Positions 62,517 through 64,000 of a stretch of DNA of 64,000 nucleotides are shown here, one piece after another. Both the position numbers and the translations under genes were made by a program. How positions within the stretch are numbered: position 1 is the stretch's first letter; each line of letters opens with the position of its first letter. Source of the DNA: Pithys albifrons albifrons (Eukaryota; Chordata; Aves; Passeriformes; Thamnophilidae); assembly GCF_047495875.1 (NCBI RefSeq), contig NC_092461.1:64096299-64160298 (forward strand), in the 5' to 3' direction. Below the pieces are notes generated by a model. The model worked only from the letters and a program-made list of their open reading frames with translations, searched no databases and was not told the DNA's origin.

Positions 62517-64000
62517 CTGCAAAAGAAAAAAGTTTAAAACAAACTCGGTGCTTATGAGTGTTTGATGAAAACACTTATGGTATTAGCATGAAACACTGTA
62601 CATTTGAAAAGCAGCATCCAAGTTTGACTTGAGCATGAACATAGACTTAAACCTGTTCCATGAGATGACTACATAGGCAGTGGTACAGCTTAATGTCCTG
62701 ACCCAAAAGGATGTGATGACAATTTAGCAATATGACTTCATATGGGCATTCCCATATGAATGAGGAATGAGACTGGGAGTGTGACAAAACCCTTGCTCAT
62801 ATTTAAAAATTTAAATAACCTCACTAAGCCTGATCTCAGACTACTCATATATTTTAATTAGCATGTTATCTAACAGCTGTCTGAAATATGAAACATATGT
62901 AATTTCTTTATGGTTCATCATGCAAAATGTCAGGCACTTGGCCTTAATGCGGCAAAGCTTTTATGAAGAGGGCTCATTTGAAGTAAGAGTTGTAGATATT
63001 GATGAATATTCAGGCCCTTAACTCTGTATCTCTGCTGATGAGCTTTGTGAGGCGCTGGTCAGAATTGTAAATATCAATCAGGACTGGGTCATTATAGCCT
63101 TTAACACAAGCCAGCAAGCAAAACAAGGTGTCACTGTCTGATACCAGGCTTATACCGCACTAATGGATAGGTCCATTTTATGCATGTGTGACCCTTTCTT
63201 ATCTTAATCTCTCCTCCTTTGTTCTTTTCTTCCTCTTGTGGGTAACTTAAACACTCATTTTCTGTCAGTAATCTGCACCGCACTTAAGTGGTATGGGGTT
63301 TGTGTTTGTTGGTGTAATAGAAGTTCCTTACTATAGCAAATGCTTGTTAGTCCTGGTAATCTGCTGTAATGCTTTTATGACGTTGCATGTTTATCTCTGT
63401 AAAACTCTTCTTGCCAAACACCTATGTTCTCACCAAGTTAAAAGAAATCTCTTAGAGATTTCTTAGAGATAATGTGTGGTTTTTCTCTAGACATGAATTC
63501 AAGGTACCAAAGAACCAATGGCTTTACAAGGGCTCATGTGAGCGAAATTTCTTGAAGCCTAAAATTAAAATGTAACACCAGGTAAAACTTAGGCCATTGG
63601 GACCAGAGTGTAACAGTTACCCAAATGAAGTTTGTGGCACATGTCTGGCTTATACAGTGTCAAACATTTAATGGTAGGTTACTCCATTGCACCTGTCACA
63701 GAGGGCACAGTTTACACAAGAGTTTTTCCTCTCCTTGCTAAGGCAGGAACTGTCACCACATTGTAGCTCCCTCCTGATCTTCTCTTCACTAAAATGATTC
63801 AGCTGTGTACACATAAGTCTACACAACCTGCTATTTTAGGAACCAGTTTAATTGCAGCTTCCTTCAAATGAGTCCCTTAGCTGATGTTCCCAGTGCAAGT
63901 GAGAGCTCTGGTCCAGTGTGCATGGACAGGGTGATGCTTTTCTGAGCCCATGCTGCAGGCCTAACACCCTGTGCACTCTGTGGTAAGCACATGAGTGTGT
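62517..64000 (-). other. TRIM55: Intron of TRIM55 upstream of the B-box exon, continuing out of the window
   Basis: I searched the minus strand for a RING exon (C-x2-C pairs and the usual MuRF wording) and found none. The sequence is AT-rich intron, with a small perfect 9-bp-arm palindrome at 63444-63462. Confidence 0.75.

Noticed and set aside
62517..64000. Search for the TRIM55 RING exon
   Set aside because: No minus-strand C-x2-C/H zinc-ligand pattern or MuRF-like sequence was found, so the RING must lie beyond the window.

Overview
The window is vertebrate nuclear DNA, most likely from a bird. The evidence is spliced genes with GT-AG introns and long AT-rich non-coding stretches. There is also a CpG-rich promoter, and there are CR1 LINE fragments carrying the avian/reptilian-type 3' tail. 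Two protein genes are supported: corticotropin-releasing hormone (CRH, plus strand) and TRIM55/MuRF2 (minus strand). They lie tail to tail, the arrangement I know from the human locus.

Layout. Positions 1 to about 30,690 are a gene-poor upstream flank of CRH. It holds two CR1 fragments, short tandem repeats and a few unexplained ORFs that I do not call genes. From about 30,690 to 33,900 the DNA becomes strongly CpG-rich. This part contains the CRH promoter (CRE at 31313, TATA box at 31514), a non-coding first exon, a 524-bp intron, and one exon carrying the whole 173-aa precursor (32205-32726). The 3' UTR has two AATAAA signals. The mature 41-residue peptide matches human CRH as I know it, and it is followed by Gly-Lys for amidation.

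TRIM55 occupies 62516 down to 35303 on the minus strand as eight coding exons, each with usable splice sites and continuous phase. They run in order: B-box zinc finger; coiled-coil start; main coiled coil; a 23-nt micro-exon; COS box; a Glu-rich acidic exon; a Ser/Thr/Pro-rich exon; and, after a 15.2-kb intron, a 39-codon last exon ending in the conserved TRIM55 C-terminus. The RING-encoding 5' end lies beyond position 64000, so the gene is partial here.

The two genes do unrelated jobs: a hypothalamic stress neuropeptide and a striated-muscle sarcomere/microtubule-associated E3 ligase. They share only their 3' flank, where an AT-rich block has poly(A) signals on both strands. I found no CRISPR, operon, tRNA, rRNA or clear new multi-gene system. 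The most interesting leads are the conserved CRH promoter block with an adjacent G-run, the species-variable poly-Gln and dibasic features in pro-CRH, a possible intron-retention C-terminus in TRIM55, and several unexplained ORF or exon-like patches in the flank.
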